From NCBI RefSeq assembly GCF_000765805.2, contig NZ_JRPD02000006.1:1-64000 (forward strand): a stretch of DNA of 64,000 bases, written 5' to 3'. The translations under genes were made by a program, and so were the position numbers. The notes under the pieces were generated by a model. That model had not been told where the DNA came from, ran no database searches, and was given only the letters and a program-made list of their open reading frames with translations. The stretch comes from Helicobacter muridarum (GTDB taxonomy: Bacteria > Campylobacterota > Campylobacteria > Campylobacterales > Helicobacteraceae). The stretch's first letter is position 1. Every line of letters starts with the position of its first letter. This document shows, piece by piece, positions 46,912-56,362 of this stretch.

Positions 46912-48375
46912 ATGAGTGCAAATCTCTATCATTCTGATAAAGAATATCAAGATTCAATTGTAACACATTTAGGCGATTCGCAATTAAGAGTGAATCTTAA
47001 AACTTCTATGGACACATTAAAGAGCAATAGGCATAAGCTTATTAATACCAGATATCGCAATTGGGAAGGTTTGCGTGATGTTGGGAAACAAATTAAGCAA
47101 AAAGCATTAAAAAATCTTCCTGAACTATTGGAGCGATTTGAATCTAAGGCTAAAGAGCGCGGAATTAATGTGCATTGGGCAAAGGATTCTAAAGAAGCAA
47201 ATGAAATTATTTTCAATTTAGCCAAACAAAAAGGCATTACAACAATCCTTAAGGGTAAGTCTATGGCTAGCGAGGAAATCCATCTAAATGCTTATTTTAA
47301 GGAAAAAGGTATAAAGGCTATTGAAACAGATTTAGGAGAGCTTATTATTCAATTAATTAATGAACCACCAGTTCATATTGTAGTGCCAGCTATTCATAAG
47401 AATAGAAATCAAATTGGTGAGATTTTTGCAAAGAATCTAAAGGTAAAATTTACTAATGTCCCAGAAGAATTAAATGGCATTGCTAGGAGTTATTTGCGCA
47501 AAGAGTTTAAAAATTTTAAGATGGGGTTAACAGGCGTTAATTTTGCTATTGCAAATGAAGGAGCAATTTGGTTACTAGAAAATGAGGGCAATGGCAGGAT
47601 GAGTTCTACTGCCTGTGATATTCATGTTGCTATTTGTGGGATAGAAAAAATAGTAGAAAGCTTTGAAGATGCTTGTATATTAGATACTTTGCTAGTCCCA
47701 TCTGCCACAGGCGCGCCAATTACATGCTATAACAATATTATATCTGGTCCAAGAAAGCCAAATGAGTTAGATGGACCAAAGGAAGTTCATGTTATCTTAC
47801 TTGATAATAATCGTTCCAATATGCTTTCACAACCGCATTTCCATGAGGCTTTAAGCTGTATTCGCTGTGGGACATGCCTTAATCACTGTCCTGTGTATGA
47901 TAAGATTGGCGGGCATTCATATCTTGTTACATATCCAGGGCCAATTGGCGAGGTTATTTCGCCACAAATATTTGGACTTGATAATTGTGGATATATGACA
48001 AATCTTTGTAGCCTTTGTGGTAGATGCTCTGAAAAATGTCCAGTTAAGATTCCATTAGCCGAACTCATTAGAGATTTGCGTAGCGAGAAAGTAGGGCAGG
48101 GCAGAGGTAAGGTAATTGGATATATGAATACTAGGCGCGATAGCAAAGAGCAAAAGATGATGACAGAATTTAGTAAAGTTGCTACAAGTGGTATTAAATG
48201 GCGCATTGGATTTAAGCTTTTACATATTGCTTCACCATTCATTAAATTTTTTGCCCAGATGCAAATAGCAAAAAGAAGTATATTTGGCAAATGGTTGCTG
48301 AATCATGATTTGCCAGAACTTAATGGGAATTTGCATGCAAAAGTTAAACGACTAAAAGGAGTGATTTATGAGTAA
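46912..48375 (+). CDS. lutB: lactate utilization protein LutB (iron-sulfur subunit)
   Basis: 487-residue LutB/YkgF subunit. An N-terminal LUD domain (about 60-290) is followed by two [4Fe-4S] motifs, CIRCGTCLNHCP and CSLCGRCSEKCP, and a C-terminal helical segment. It passes electrons from lactate oxidation toward quinone. The AAAGGAG ribosome site and ATG at 46912 are clear. The end overlaps lutC by eight bases. Confidence 0.95.
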   Translation: MSANLYHSDKEYQDSIVTHLGDSQLRVNLKTSMDTLKSNRHKLINTRYRNWEGLRDVGKQIKQKALKNLPELLERFESKAKERGINVHWAKDSKEANEIIFNLAKQKGITTILKGKSMASEEIHLNAYFKEKGIKAIETDLGELIIQLINEPPVHIVVPAIHKNRNQIGEIFAKNLKVKFTNVPEELNGIARSYLRKEFKNFKMGLTGVNFAIANEGAIWLLENEGNGRMSSTACDIHVAICGIEKIVESFEDACILDTLLVPSATGAPITCYNNIISGPRKPNELDGPKEVHVILLDNNRSNMLSQPHFHEALSCIRCGTCLNHCPVYDKIGGHSYLVTYPGPIGEVISPQIFGLDNCGYMTNLCSLCGRCSEKCPVKIPLAELIRDLRSEKVGQGRGKVIGYMNTRRDSKEQKMMTEFSKVATSGIKWRIGFKLLHIASPFIKFFAQMQIAKRSIFGKWLLNHDLPELNGNLHAKVKRLKGVIYE

Positions 48376-49024
48376 AGAAGAAATACTACAATCCTTGCGT
48401 AATGCAAGAAGCCATAATCCAATAGCGCAAGTTAGCCCTAGACATTTTGATTCCATGATATATGATAGGAATGATTTAGTCAATGTTTATTTACAGTATC
48501 AAAAGGCAAATATGGCACAAATCTCTATTACCAACAAGCAAAATCTATCTAAAACTATTAATGAAATTTTAGAGGCTCAAGATATAAAAGAGATTTTATG
48601 TGCAAAAAATGTGCTTGATATTGAAACTAAATCTGGTAGCCTTGTAGATTCCTTGCAATCTAATGCTGTAATATATAAAGATAGCATAGATAATAATAGG
48701 GATAAGCTATTTGAAATAAAGGCTAGTATTTTACATGCTGAAGTTGGTGTAGCAAATCTTGGCATACTTGGGCTTGCTACAGGCGAAAATAATCCTCGTT
48801 TAGCTTCGCTAATTGTTACAACTTGTATAATCTTATTGAAGAAACAAGATATAGTAGCAAATCTATTTGATGCTTTTGCTAGATTGAGAATAGCTGGCGA
48901 TAATTATGAATTGCCAACTAATATTGTTTTTTTAGCGGGGCCTAGTAGGACAGCTGACATTGAGCTACAAACGGTATTTGGTGTTCATGGACCACAGAAT
49001 ATATTTGTTATCTTATATGAGTGA
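48368..49024 (+). CDS. lutC: lactate utilization protein LutC
   Basis: 218-residue LUD-domain protein completing LutABC. Typical features are the C-terminal TNIVFLAGPSRTADIELQ and GVHGPQNIFVILYE. Translation is coupled to lutB through the overlap, with AAAGGAG before the ATG. No lactate permease gene is adjacent here, in contrast to H. pylori, where permeases lie nearby. Confidence 0.94.
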   Translation: MSKEEILQSLRNARSHNPIAQVSPRHFDSMIYDRNDLVNVYLQYQKANMAQISITNKQNLSKTINEILEAQDIKEILCAKNVLDIETKSGSLVDSLQSNAVIYKDSIDNNRDKLFEIKASILHAEVGVANLGILGLATGENNPRLASLIVTTCIILLKKQDIVANLFDAFARLRIAGDNYELPTNIVFLAGPSRTADIELQTVFGVHGPQNIFVILYE

Positions 49025-49537
49025 TTCTAATCTTTGTTTTTGTAAAGTATTGTTTAAATCAAAGTGAGTGAAGAATTTGAACTTCATATAAAGAATCTTA
49101 TACATTCCTTTGCATTGTCCTATATATGATTCTAAAAAATGTTAGAAAAACATGATTAAGGGGATATAAACAATTTTAATAGAATCTTTAAATTTAGAAA
49201 TTAAGAACTATATTTTATGCTATTAATGGGTAATGCTTATGAACATTATTGGGTTATTTGATATAAAGTCTAAGAGATGTTTTGCTATTCACATTATGTA
49301 TAAGTGTGTTTGTCGTGGCTTAGGCTAAAGAATCTCTTCTTATTCTTGTCCATGTCTATACATAGCCTAAAGCTAGATGAGGAATCTCTGTTGATGAGTT
49401 TTACCTACGGGAATTTAGTAGCTCAAATCTCTCGCATCAGACTAAAGTCTCAACATGACAAGGTGAGTAAGGCGTAACATGATAGTTTTATTAGTAATTT
49501 GAATTTTTTGCTTTCATTATAGTTTATAATAGCTAGC
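49025..49537. other. 513-base gap with a degraded dispersed repeat
   Basis: No gene seen. The segment 49345-49461 resembles the element at 22403-22483: both contain GAATCTCT-TTGATnAG, a later CTCAA and the end CAACATGACAAG. The rest is A+T-rich. The promoter of the following gene (TATAAT at 49525-49530) lies at the right end. Confidence 0.5.
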
Positions 49538-50746
49538 ATGAATAGAGATAATATATATTTTGCATTGGCTTTGTTATGTTTTCTATGGCTGATGTTTGGA
49601 ATGTTAGTATTTAGTGTCCCACCCACCCAAATTCATAATAAAGAAAATACTCAAAGTAGCAATCAATCTATAATCTTAAAAACGGAAATATTACAGAATA
49701 TTAAAACCTTATATAAGGAGCAAGCATTAAGCAATAGCTCTACTATAGTTCCGCTATCTTGCATGCTATCTAGCAAAGATATATCTAGGATTGATGTCTC
49801 ATATAATAAACGTGATATTCTTGCATATGCAATAGCCATTTCAGAAGCTAATGCTTTAATGCTAGAATCTAGATACTCTATGGATTCTAATCACAAAAAA
49901 GAGATACCAAAATCATCTCAAAGTATTTTAATTGAAAGTGCTAGGAGTCTTAATGCGCCCTCTATCTTGCTTACATTGCAATTATATTTCTCTAGACAAT
50001 GTCCTAGATGCGATGTTATAAGGGATATAAGTAGGGCTAATTTCTATTACAAAAGGGGAGTTTCATTTACAGATGTTTTAGAATCTGAAGGGCTATTTGG
50101 TACACACCTTTTATTTGATTCTTATGTATTCAAGGGAGAAGCATTTTTATGTAGGGCATTAAAAACAAGAGAACCACTAGATTTTGTTTTTGCATATGCA
50201 AATCTATTTCTAGCTGGACTTCATACTAGAGCTATTAATGCTATTTTAGAGGGATTAAGTCATAGCTATAACGTTTCTTATGAAAGTAGAGTATTGCTTG
50301 ATACATTTTTATTTCTGTCTTCAATTAACTATATTTTACAAGACAACCATCTATTAACTCCAAAACTTAAGGACATAATTCTTAGATATAGCAATAACTC
50401 AGGAAATATTAGTTTGCTTAAATCTATACAATCAATTCCTAATTTTAAAAGCATTGTTGTGCTTGAATATGATGTTGGCTCAAACTTCATTTTAGCAGGT
50501 TCTCTAGCAAGAGATATGGAATCAAAAAAACTCATCTCACCTCTTAGTAAGCTTAGTTCATATGATACCATAGATGAATTTTTGTCATATAAAGAAAAAT
50601 ATATAAGGCAAATATCTAATTCTATATTTGAGATGTTGCCAAAGGCTAGTCTAAGCCAACTTAGAGCTTATATAAATATTCTAATGATGAAAGAGAAACT
50701 AAAAAGATTAAATCAATATCCGCATGCAAAGAGATATATTTATTAA
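49538..50746 (+). CDS. secreted/anchored helical-repeat protein with CxxC, family member 2
   Basis: 402 residues, homologous to the protein at 42166-43290. It has an N-terminal membrane segment (about 7-27), an added Ser/Asn-rich stretch, a CxxC in SRQCPRCDVIRD, and the shared block DSYVFKGEAFLCRAL...AYANLFLAGLHTRAINAIL. The C-termini also match (LKRLNQYPHAKRY against LKEIKVYPFVKTY). Similarity is limited, so the duplication is old or the two diverged fast. The ATG has no ribosome site, and TATAAT ends seven bases before it, suggesting a leaderless message or a start elsewhere. Function unknown; weak Sel1-like character. Confidence 0.72.
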   Translation: MNRDNIYFALALLCFLWLMFGMLVFSVPPTQIHNKENTQSSNQSIILKTEILQNIKTLYKEQALSNSSTIVPLSCMLSSKDISRIDVSYNKRDILAYAIAISEANALMLESRYSMDSNHKKEIPKSSQSILIESARSLNAPSILLTLQLYFSRQCPRCDVIRDISRANFYYKRGVSFTDVLESEGLFGTHLLFDSYVFKGEAFLCRALKTREPLDFVFAYANLFLAGLHTRAINAILEGLSHSYNVSYESRVLLDTFLFLSSINYILQDNHLLTPKLKDIILRYSNNSGNISLLKSIQSIPNFKSIVVLEYDVGSNFILAGSLARDMESKKLISPLSKLSSYDTIDEFLSYKEKYIRQISNSIFEMLPKASLSQLRAYINILMMKEKLKRLNQYPHAKRYIY

Positions 50747-50922
50747 ATTATTAAGTAATAAATATGCATAGCTTAATAAAGTTAATGCTATGTTAGGGTT
50801 TGACGTTTTTGATAATATAAGTATCAATCCTTTGCAATGTAAATTTTGTAATATAATTACAACAGATGTGTATATTCAATATACTAAATGTAAAATTTAT
50901 AGTTTGCTACAATATAAGATAT

Positions 50923-51222
50923 TTAGTGATCACTAGTTTGACAATCACTATCTTTTAGACTATGTTTAGAATCTTTATATCTTATAGCATTAAGAGCGTT
51001 AGTATTTTCATGTGTGCCACATGATGCATCAGTAATTACTAATGTATTTCCACGTATTTTTACTTCTTTGTGCTTATTGGTAGAATTATCTTCATTTATG
51101 TTGTGCTTTACTGTATTTTTTGCTGGTGCTAGACTTTGGTTAATATTATTTTGGGCATTAAGCATAGATATTAGAGCAAAAGCAAATATAGCACAAATGG
51201 CATTGAGTCTAAATATTGACAT
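50923..51222 (-). CDS. small secreted protein, unknown
   Basis: 99 residues with a signal peptide (RLNAICAIFAFALISMLNA, cut near residue 23). The mature part is polar, rich in Asn, Lys and His, and has two cysteines (DASCGTHEN and DSDCQTSDH) that could form a disulfide. The ATG follows AAGGAG with good spacing, which supports a real gene. No family recognised. It precedes a two-component system on the same strand, which may or may not be related. Confidence 0.6.
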   Translation of the reverse strand: MSIFRLNAICAIFAFALISMLNAQNNINQSLAPAKNTVKHNINEDNSTNKHKEVKIRGNTLVITDASCGTHENTNALNAIRYKDSKHSLKDSDCQTSDH

Positions 51223-51278
51223 ACAATCTCCTTGAATTTTTAGCGATTATATAATTAAGTATACAATCAATGCGTAAT

Positions 51279-51974
51279 CTATGCATTATTTTTTAATTGT
51301 TTTGATTCTGCATTTGCCTTGATTAGATTGGTGTTGATGTGATATGTTTTGTTGCGAACTTTAACTAAAAGTTTAAGATCTATCAGTTGCTGAATTGTTT
51401 TAGCGACTGTTGTTCGTGTAGTTCCGCACGAATCTGCAATTTCATCGTGCGAGCCATAAAATATACTTTGAGAATTACAATGCTCCAATATATATTTGAT
51501 GACTTCAATCTTCTTGCCACCTATAAATACATCTAAAAATTCAAGCAATATATTCTTAGAGAGAATCTCTTTTAATTGGATTCTAGGAAGCATTGCGCTA
51601 TGAATAACTTCTAACAAATTATCTATATTGATAGGTTTTAATACATAACCATCACATCTAAGTTTGATGCTATCAAGGAGATATTCTGTATCCGTGAATG
51701 CGGTAGCAAATATAATTGGGACACTATCAATATTTGTTTGCTTTTCCTTGATGATTCTAGCTAGCTCAATTCCATTGATCTTTGGCATTAAAATGTCCGC
51801 GATTAATAAATCAATCTTATTTGAGCTAAATAATTTTAATGCTTCTTTGCCATTCTTTGCGGTTATAATATTTCCTATATAGTCCTCCAAAACCATAGAC
51901 AATGCTTGCTGGGCATATTCGTCATCTTCTGCATATAGTATAGTTAGATTTTTAAGGTAATCTAGCTTGTGCAT
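51279..51974 (-). CDS. response regulator with receiver and winged-helix domains
   Basis: 231 residues. The receiver domain has the acidic pair Asp17/Asp18, phospho-acceptor Asp60 in DLLIADILMPKING, and the Lys of VLKPINI. The C-terminal domain (about 145-215) resembles a Crp-type winged helix: HDEIADSCGTTRTTVAKTIQQL is the likely recognition region. It overlaps the histidine kinase gene by 23 bases and is co-transcribed with it. Target genes are not apparent from the sequence. Confidence 0.88.
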   Translation of the reverse strand: MHKLDYLKNLTILYAEDDEYAQQALSMVLEDYIGNIITAKNGKEALKLFSSNKIDLLIADILMPKINGIELARIIKEKQTNIDSVPIIFATAFTDTEYLLDSIKLRCDGYVLKPINIDNLLEVIHSAMLPRIQLKEILSKNILLEFLDVFIGGKKIEVIKYILEHCNSQSIFYGSHDEIADSCGTTRTTVAKTIQQLIDLKLLVKVRNKTYHINTNLIKANAESKQLKNNA

Positions 51975-53517
51975 ATATTCTCCTATCTTTGTTTAGCTTT
52001 ATGGTGATTGTAAATAGTGCTCCGTTGTATCGTTTTTGCCTATATGTAAAACTATGATTGCTAGCTATTATATCTGCGTTTAAGTGATTATTAAGCAGCT
52101 CTCTTGCCATATATAAACCAATACCTGTTCCTAAGCTTTTGTGCTTGGTTGTGAAATATGGCTCAAATATCTTATCTAGTATTTCTTCTGTAATTCCTCC
52201 ACAATTATCATAATAAGACATGCAAATATAGCCTTTGTTTTCTAGATCATCTCTTGTAACCATAATGAAGCATTCTGCGTATTTAATGTTTCTTTCAATA
52301 AATGCATCTTTTGAGTTGCCAAATAGGACTAGCAAGACTTGTATTAAAACTTGCTTGTTGCCATATAAAATAATATCATTTGGGCATTCCACGTTTATAT
52401 GGATATTTAGCGATTGAAATATTGGCTTGCTTATTGCAATGGAATCTTGTATTGTATCCTTTAGGTTAAAGTTATGTATGGTGCTATCCATGCGGAAGAA
52501 ACTTCTAAAACTATCTATTGTTTTGCTCATATTTTCAGCTATATTTAGAGCTAACTTGGTTTGACTATCAATCATTGTTTGATTTAGCTTACCTTTGTCA
52601 AATTTGCTTTTAATAGCTTGTATAATTAATATTATAGAATTTAGAGGTTGACGCCACTGATGTGCAATATTTTGTATCATTTCTCCCATTGAAACTAGCT
52701 TTGATTGGGCATACATGATTCTATCTTTTTCCCTTATTATTTCTACTTGGGCTTTGACTTCTTGCTGTAGTTTGGCATTTAGGTTTTGTAACTCTTCTGT
52801 AGCATTGTCAAATAGTCTCTTTAGGTATGTATTTAATCTTTGCATGAAGTTTAAAATCACAAAAGTAAGACCTATTACAATTATAAAAATAAGCATAGCT
52901 ATCATGCAGAGAATATTAATTGTAGCTGCAAAAAAACTATTTGTTATATTTTTCTCAATAATTCTAATGGAAGTTTCTATATTCATAATATTTGTGGTTA
53001 GTTGACTTATTTGCTTTTTATCGCGCAGTGAATCTAACTTTTGATCTTTGCCGTTGACTTGAAAGCCTACTATATTATTTAGCTCTTCAATCAATGCCAC
53101 CTTTTGGGATTCTAATAGTTTTATCTCTTTAAAACTAATTTTAAAAAAAATTGACTTGTATAGTTCGCGTATAAAGTTAAATCCTCCTTGATTACGTCTT
53201 ATATTATTATCAACATATAGATTTTTGTAAAGATTCCATAAATACGCGCTTTTGTTATGATTTTCTATATGTTGATATTGTAAGAAGTCCATGGCTTCAA
53301 ATATATATTGATTTTGAAACTCATTTAATAAATTTATTTCATTTAAAACACTTGGAAAATTATTATCAAAATCAGATTTAAGTCCTTTGAGTGCTATATA
53401 TCCTACAATAAAGATTAAAAATAGTCCAATAGAGAATACCAATGCTAGGAATTTGGTATGAAAACTTAGGCGTAAGTTTTCATCTGTTATGTCATTGTTT
53501 GTTAGGTTTAGTAGCAT
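51952..53517 (-). CDS. membrane sensor histidine kinase
   Basis: Sensor of the following response regulator. From the ATG at 53517 (GAGG just upstream) it has 521 residues; an ATG at 53598 lacks a ribosome site. Two transmembrane helices (about 23-45 and about 205-228) enclose a helical periplasmic domain of about 155 residues with no known sensor fold. A coiled coil leads to the H-box QNIAHQWRQPLNSI, and the ATPase domain ends with GTGIGLYMARELL. The HQWRQPLN form of the H-box is common in Campylobacterota and deltaproteobacteria. Signal unknown. Confidence 0.9.
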   Translation of the reverse strand: MLLNLTNNDITDENLRLSFHTKFLALVFSIGLFLIFIVGYIALKGLKSDFDNNFPSVLNEINLLNEFQNQYIFEAMDFLQYQHIENHNKSAYLWNLYKNLYVDNNIRRNQGGFNFIRELYKSIFFKISFKEIKLLESQKVALIEELNNIVGFQVNGKDQKLDSLRDKKQISQLTTNIMNIETSIRIIEKNITNSFFAATINILCMIAMLIFIIVIGLTFVILNFMQRLNTYLKRLFDNATEELQNLNAKLQQEVKAQVEIIREKDRIMYAQSKLVSMGEMIQNIAHQWRQPLNSIILIIQAIKSKFDKGKLNQTMIDSQTKLALNIAENMSKTIDSFRSFFRMDSTIHNFNLKDTIQDSIAISKPIFQSLNIHINVECPNDIILYGNKQVLIQVLLVLFGNSKDAFIERNIKYAECFIMVTRDDLENKGYICMSYYDNCGGITEEILDKIFEPYFTTKHKSLGTGIGLYMARELLNNHLNADIIASNHSFTYRQKRYNGALFTITIKLNKDRRIYAQARLP

Positions 53518-53651
53518 GTGTGCCTCGTTTTGCAATGGAATATTTACTAATGTTATATTAATCGCAATATACTTTTTGCCAAGAAACATAGACTGCATTC
53601 GTAAATTGCTTATTCTATGATTTATTTTACCATTATATATTAGGAGAGAAT

Positions 53652-55460
53652 ATGTCCAATTCCCAATCCTTAGTTGTTACAGATACGAAAACTCATAAAA
53701 AACAAGATATAGAAATAAAAGAGCTTAATTTCAATTTAGATTCTCTATTTAAGAGTGAAGAAGATTTAGATTCGTTTTATGCTAGTTTAGATTCCAAATT
53801 TAGCACGTTTGAATCAAGCTATAAGGGTAAGTTATCCTCTTTAAATGCTAGTGAATTTCAAAAATCTATAGAAATATATGAAAATTTGTGTGAAGATATA
53901 GGTTCAATTATGACTTATGTATTTTTGCGCTTTGCTACTAATAGCGCGAAATATGGGGCTAAATATGCTGATTATGAAATGAAATGCAATGATTTGTATT
54001 CAAAGATTATATTTTTTGAGCTTGAGCTTGCTAATTTAGATTCTAACAAGATGAAAGACTTTAGTGAAAATGCCAAGAAATACCAATTCTTCTTGTCCAA
54101 TCTAATGGAAAATAAGAAGTATAAACTAAGTTTGCCCGAAGAACAAATCATTTTGAGCTTATCTCCTGTTGGAGTTGATGCATTTTCAAGATTATTTGAT
54201 GAGAGCTTTGCAAATATGCGCTTTAAATCAACTAGTGATAATAGTGAGATAAGCGAGGAGCAAATTTTAGCCCTATTGCATGTAAGCGACAGAAAGACTC
54301 GCAAAAAGGCACAAAAGAATTTTACCAAAGGATTAGAGAAGCATTCCCACTTGTTAACTTATATATTAAATATGGTTAGAAAAAATGTTGCTATAAATAA
54401 AAAGCTACGTGGCTATGAAAAACCAGAATCTTTTAGACATGTATCTAATCAAATCTCTCAAGAAAGTGTTGATAGTATGATTGAATGTGTTAATGCTAAT
54501 ATGGATTTGGTTCATGGTTATTACAATGTTAAATCGCAGATATTAGATATTAGGCTTAAAGATTATGATCGCTATGCTCCACTTGGATTTTCACAAAAAG
54601 AGTCTAATGTAGGCTTTCAAGAAGCTTTATTGCTCACGTTGCAATCATTTCAGCAATTTAGTCCTATATTTCACGAAATAGCAAGTCGCGCTATAAATGA
54701 AGGCTGGATAGATTCTCACCCTAAGCCTGCAAAGCGAGGCGGTGCATTTAGCCATGGTAGCACGCCTAGTTCGCATCCTTATGTGTTGCTTAATTTTACT
54801 GGAAATAGGCGCGATATATTCACCATAGCGCATGAATTGGGTCATGCTATTCATCAAGAGCTAAGCAAAAGTCAAGGGGCGCTAAATCATGATACTCCAC
54901 TTACTACAGCAGAGACTGCATCTGTATTTGCAGAGATGCTTCTTTTTTCGTCTATGAAAAATCAATTAAGTAAAAAAGAGCTCCTAGATATGTATGCAGG
55001 TAAGATTGAGGATATTTTCTCCACTTTGTTTAGACAGATTGTAATGACGAATTTTGAGCGCGCAATCCATGATATAGATGGTGAATTAAGTAAAGATGAC
55101 TTTAATAGAATATGGCTTCAAGAGAATGAACGAATGTTTGGCAATAGTATTAAACTTACTAAGAACTATTCGCTTTGGTGGAGCTATATTCCACATTTTA
55201 TCCACTCACCATTTTATTGCTATGCTTATTCGTATGGGCAACTGCTAGTTTTGGCTCTATTTGGCTTGTATAAAAATAGCAATGATAAGGAGAATTTTAT
55301 TCAAACATATATTTCATTCTTAAGTGCTGGAGGAAGCAAGAGTCCTAGGGATTTAATTCTTGATTTTGGTTTTGATGTGAATGAAAAGCAATTTTGGGAC
55401 ATAGGTATGAATGAAGTTTATAGTTTGCTTCGGGAGTTTGAGGATTTGCTTAATAGCTAA
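53652..55460 (+). CDS. pepF: oligoendopeptidase F (M3B)
   Basis: Cytoplasmic zinc metallopeptidase cutting short peptides. The 602 residues match the family. HELGH is at 394-398, with the third ligand Glu in TAETASVFAEM, and PHFIHSPFYCYAYSYGQ lies near the C-terminus. The start follows TATTAGGAGAGAAT. It stands alone as a transcription unit, divergent from the sensor kinase gene. Confidence 0.95.
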   Translation: MSNSQSLVVTDTKTHKKQDIEIKELNFNLDSLFKSEEDLDSFYASLDSKFSTFESSYKGKLSSLNASEFQKSIEIYENLCEDIGSIMTYVFLRFATNSAKYGAKYADYEMKCNDLYSKIIFFELELANLDSNKMKDFSENAKKYQFFLSNLMENKKYKLSLPEEQIILSLSPVGVDAFSRLFDESFANMRFKSTSDNSEISEEQILALLHVSDRKTRKKAQKNFTKGLEKHSHLLTYILNMVRKNVAINKKLRGYEKPESFRHVSNQISQESVDSMIECVNANMDLVHGYYNVKSQILDIRLKDYDRYAPLGFSQKESNVGFQEALLLTLQSFQQFSPIFHEIASRAINEGWIDSHPKPAKRGGAFSHGSTPSSHPYVLLNFTGNRRDIFTIAHELGHAIHQELSKSQGALNHDTPLTTAETASVFAEMLLFSSMKNQLSKKELLDMYAGKIEDIFSTLFRQIVMTNFERAIHDIDGELSKDDFNRIWLQENERMFGNSIKLTKNYSLWWSYIPHFIHSPFYCYAYSYGQLLVLALFGLYKNSNDKENFIQTYISFLSAGGSKSPRDLILDFGFDVNEKQFWDIGMNEVYSLLREFEDLLNS

Positions 55461-55708
55461 TATTAAATGCAATTCTTTCGTCAATTATTTTGGCTTTGTA
55501 TCTAAGCCTTGATTCTAGCCTATACTATTTGATTTTAAATTGAATTTCTTTGGTCAAACACCTGCTAATACTAATATTTAGTTTAAATTTAACTTATCTC
55601 TAAATTCTTCATGGCATAAAATCAATCTAAAATTAGATGGCTTTATCATAAAATCTTTGTGCTTAGTTTAATATAGTTTAAAATATTTTCTTTTGCTTGA
55701 TTTTTAGG

Positions 55709-56206
55709 TTATTCTAATTCTTTCACAACCTTAATGTCTATTATTGAATCTCCCTCTGTTATTGAATCAAGCACAGCATAAGCCTTTCTATCTCTAATAG
55801 AGATTCTACCAAATGCGGTATGCTCTCCATCTAGATGGGGCTGTGGTGCAAAGCAAATAAAGAATTGACTACCACCTGTATCTCTACCCGCGTGTGCCAT
55901 AGAAATTGTTCCTCTATTGTGCTTTGTAGGATTGTTTTGCAATTCGCATTTGATTCTATATCCGGGACCGCCTGTCCCATTTCCAATTGGGCAACCACCT
56001 TGTGCCATAAACCCGGGAATAACTCGATGGAAAGTTTTATCTTTATAAAAATTTTCATTTGCTAAGCTTGCGAAATTTGCGACAGTTTGTGGGGCATGCT
56101 GTGGAAAAAGCTCAACATTTATAATCCCCTTTGATGTTGTAATTATGGCATATTTGTAATTGTCTAACTCTTCTTGAGAGATATTAAATTCTTTTATTGC
56201 TTCCAT
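55709..56206 (-). CDS. ppiA: cyclophilin-type peptidyl-prolyl isomerase
   Basis: Prolyl isomerase assisting protein folding. The ATG at 56206 follows AAGGAT and gives 165 residues; an ATG 45 bases upstream is less likely. [13 protein letters not shown] contains the catalytic Arg, and [22 protein letters not shown] is the core active-site stretch. There is no signal peptide with this start, so it is probably cytoplasmic. Confidence 0.94.
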   Translation of the reverse strand: MEAIKEFNISQEELDNYKYAIITTSKGIINVELFPQHAPQTVANFASLANENFYKDKTFHRVIPGFMAQGGCPIGNGTGGPGYRIKCELQNNPTKHNRGTISMAHAGRDTGGSQFFICFAPQPHLDGEHTAFGRISIRDRKAYAVLDSITEGDSIIDIKVVKELE

Positions 56207-56362
56207 AAAAATATCCTTATAAATTAAGTCTAGGTGTGGAAATTCTAGCAATTTTAATCTGATTTTTCAAGTTAGCGAAGTTGTTTAAGTGTGAAATGTT
56301 ACATTTTTTGCTTATAAACAAATGAGAATAGAATCTTTTAACTAAATAATCTTTAAGGATTT

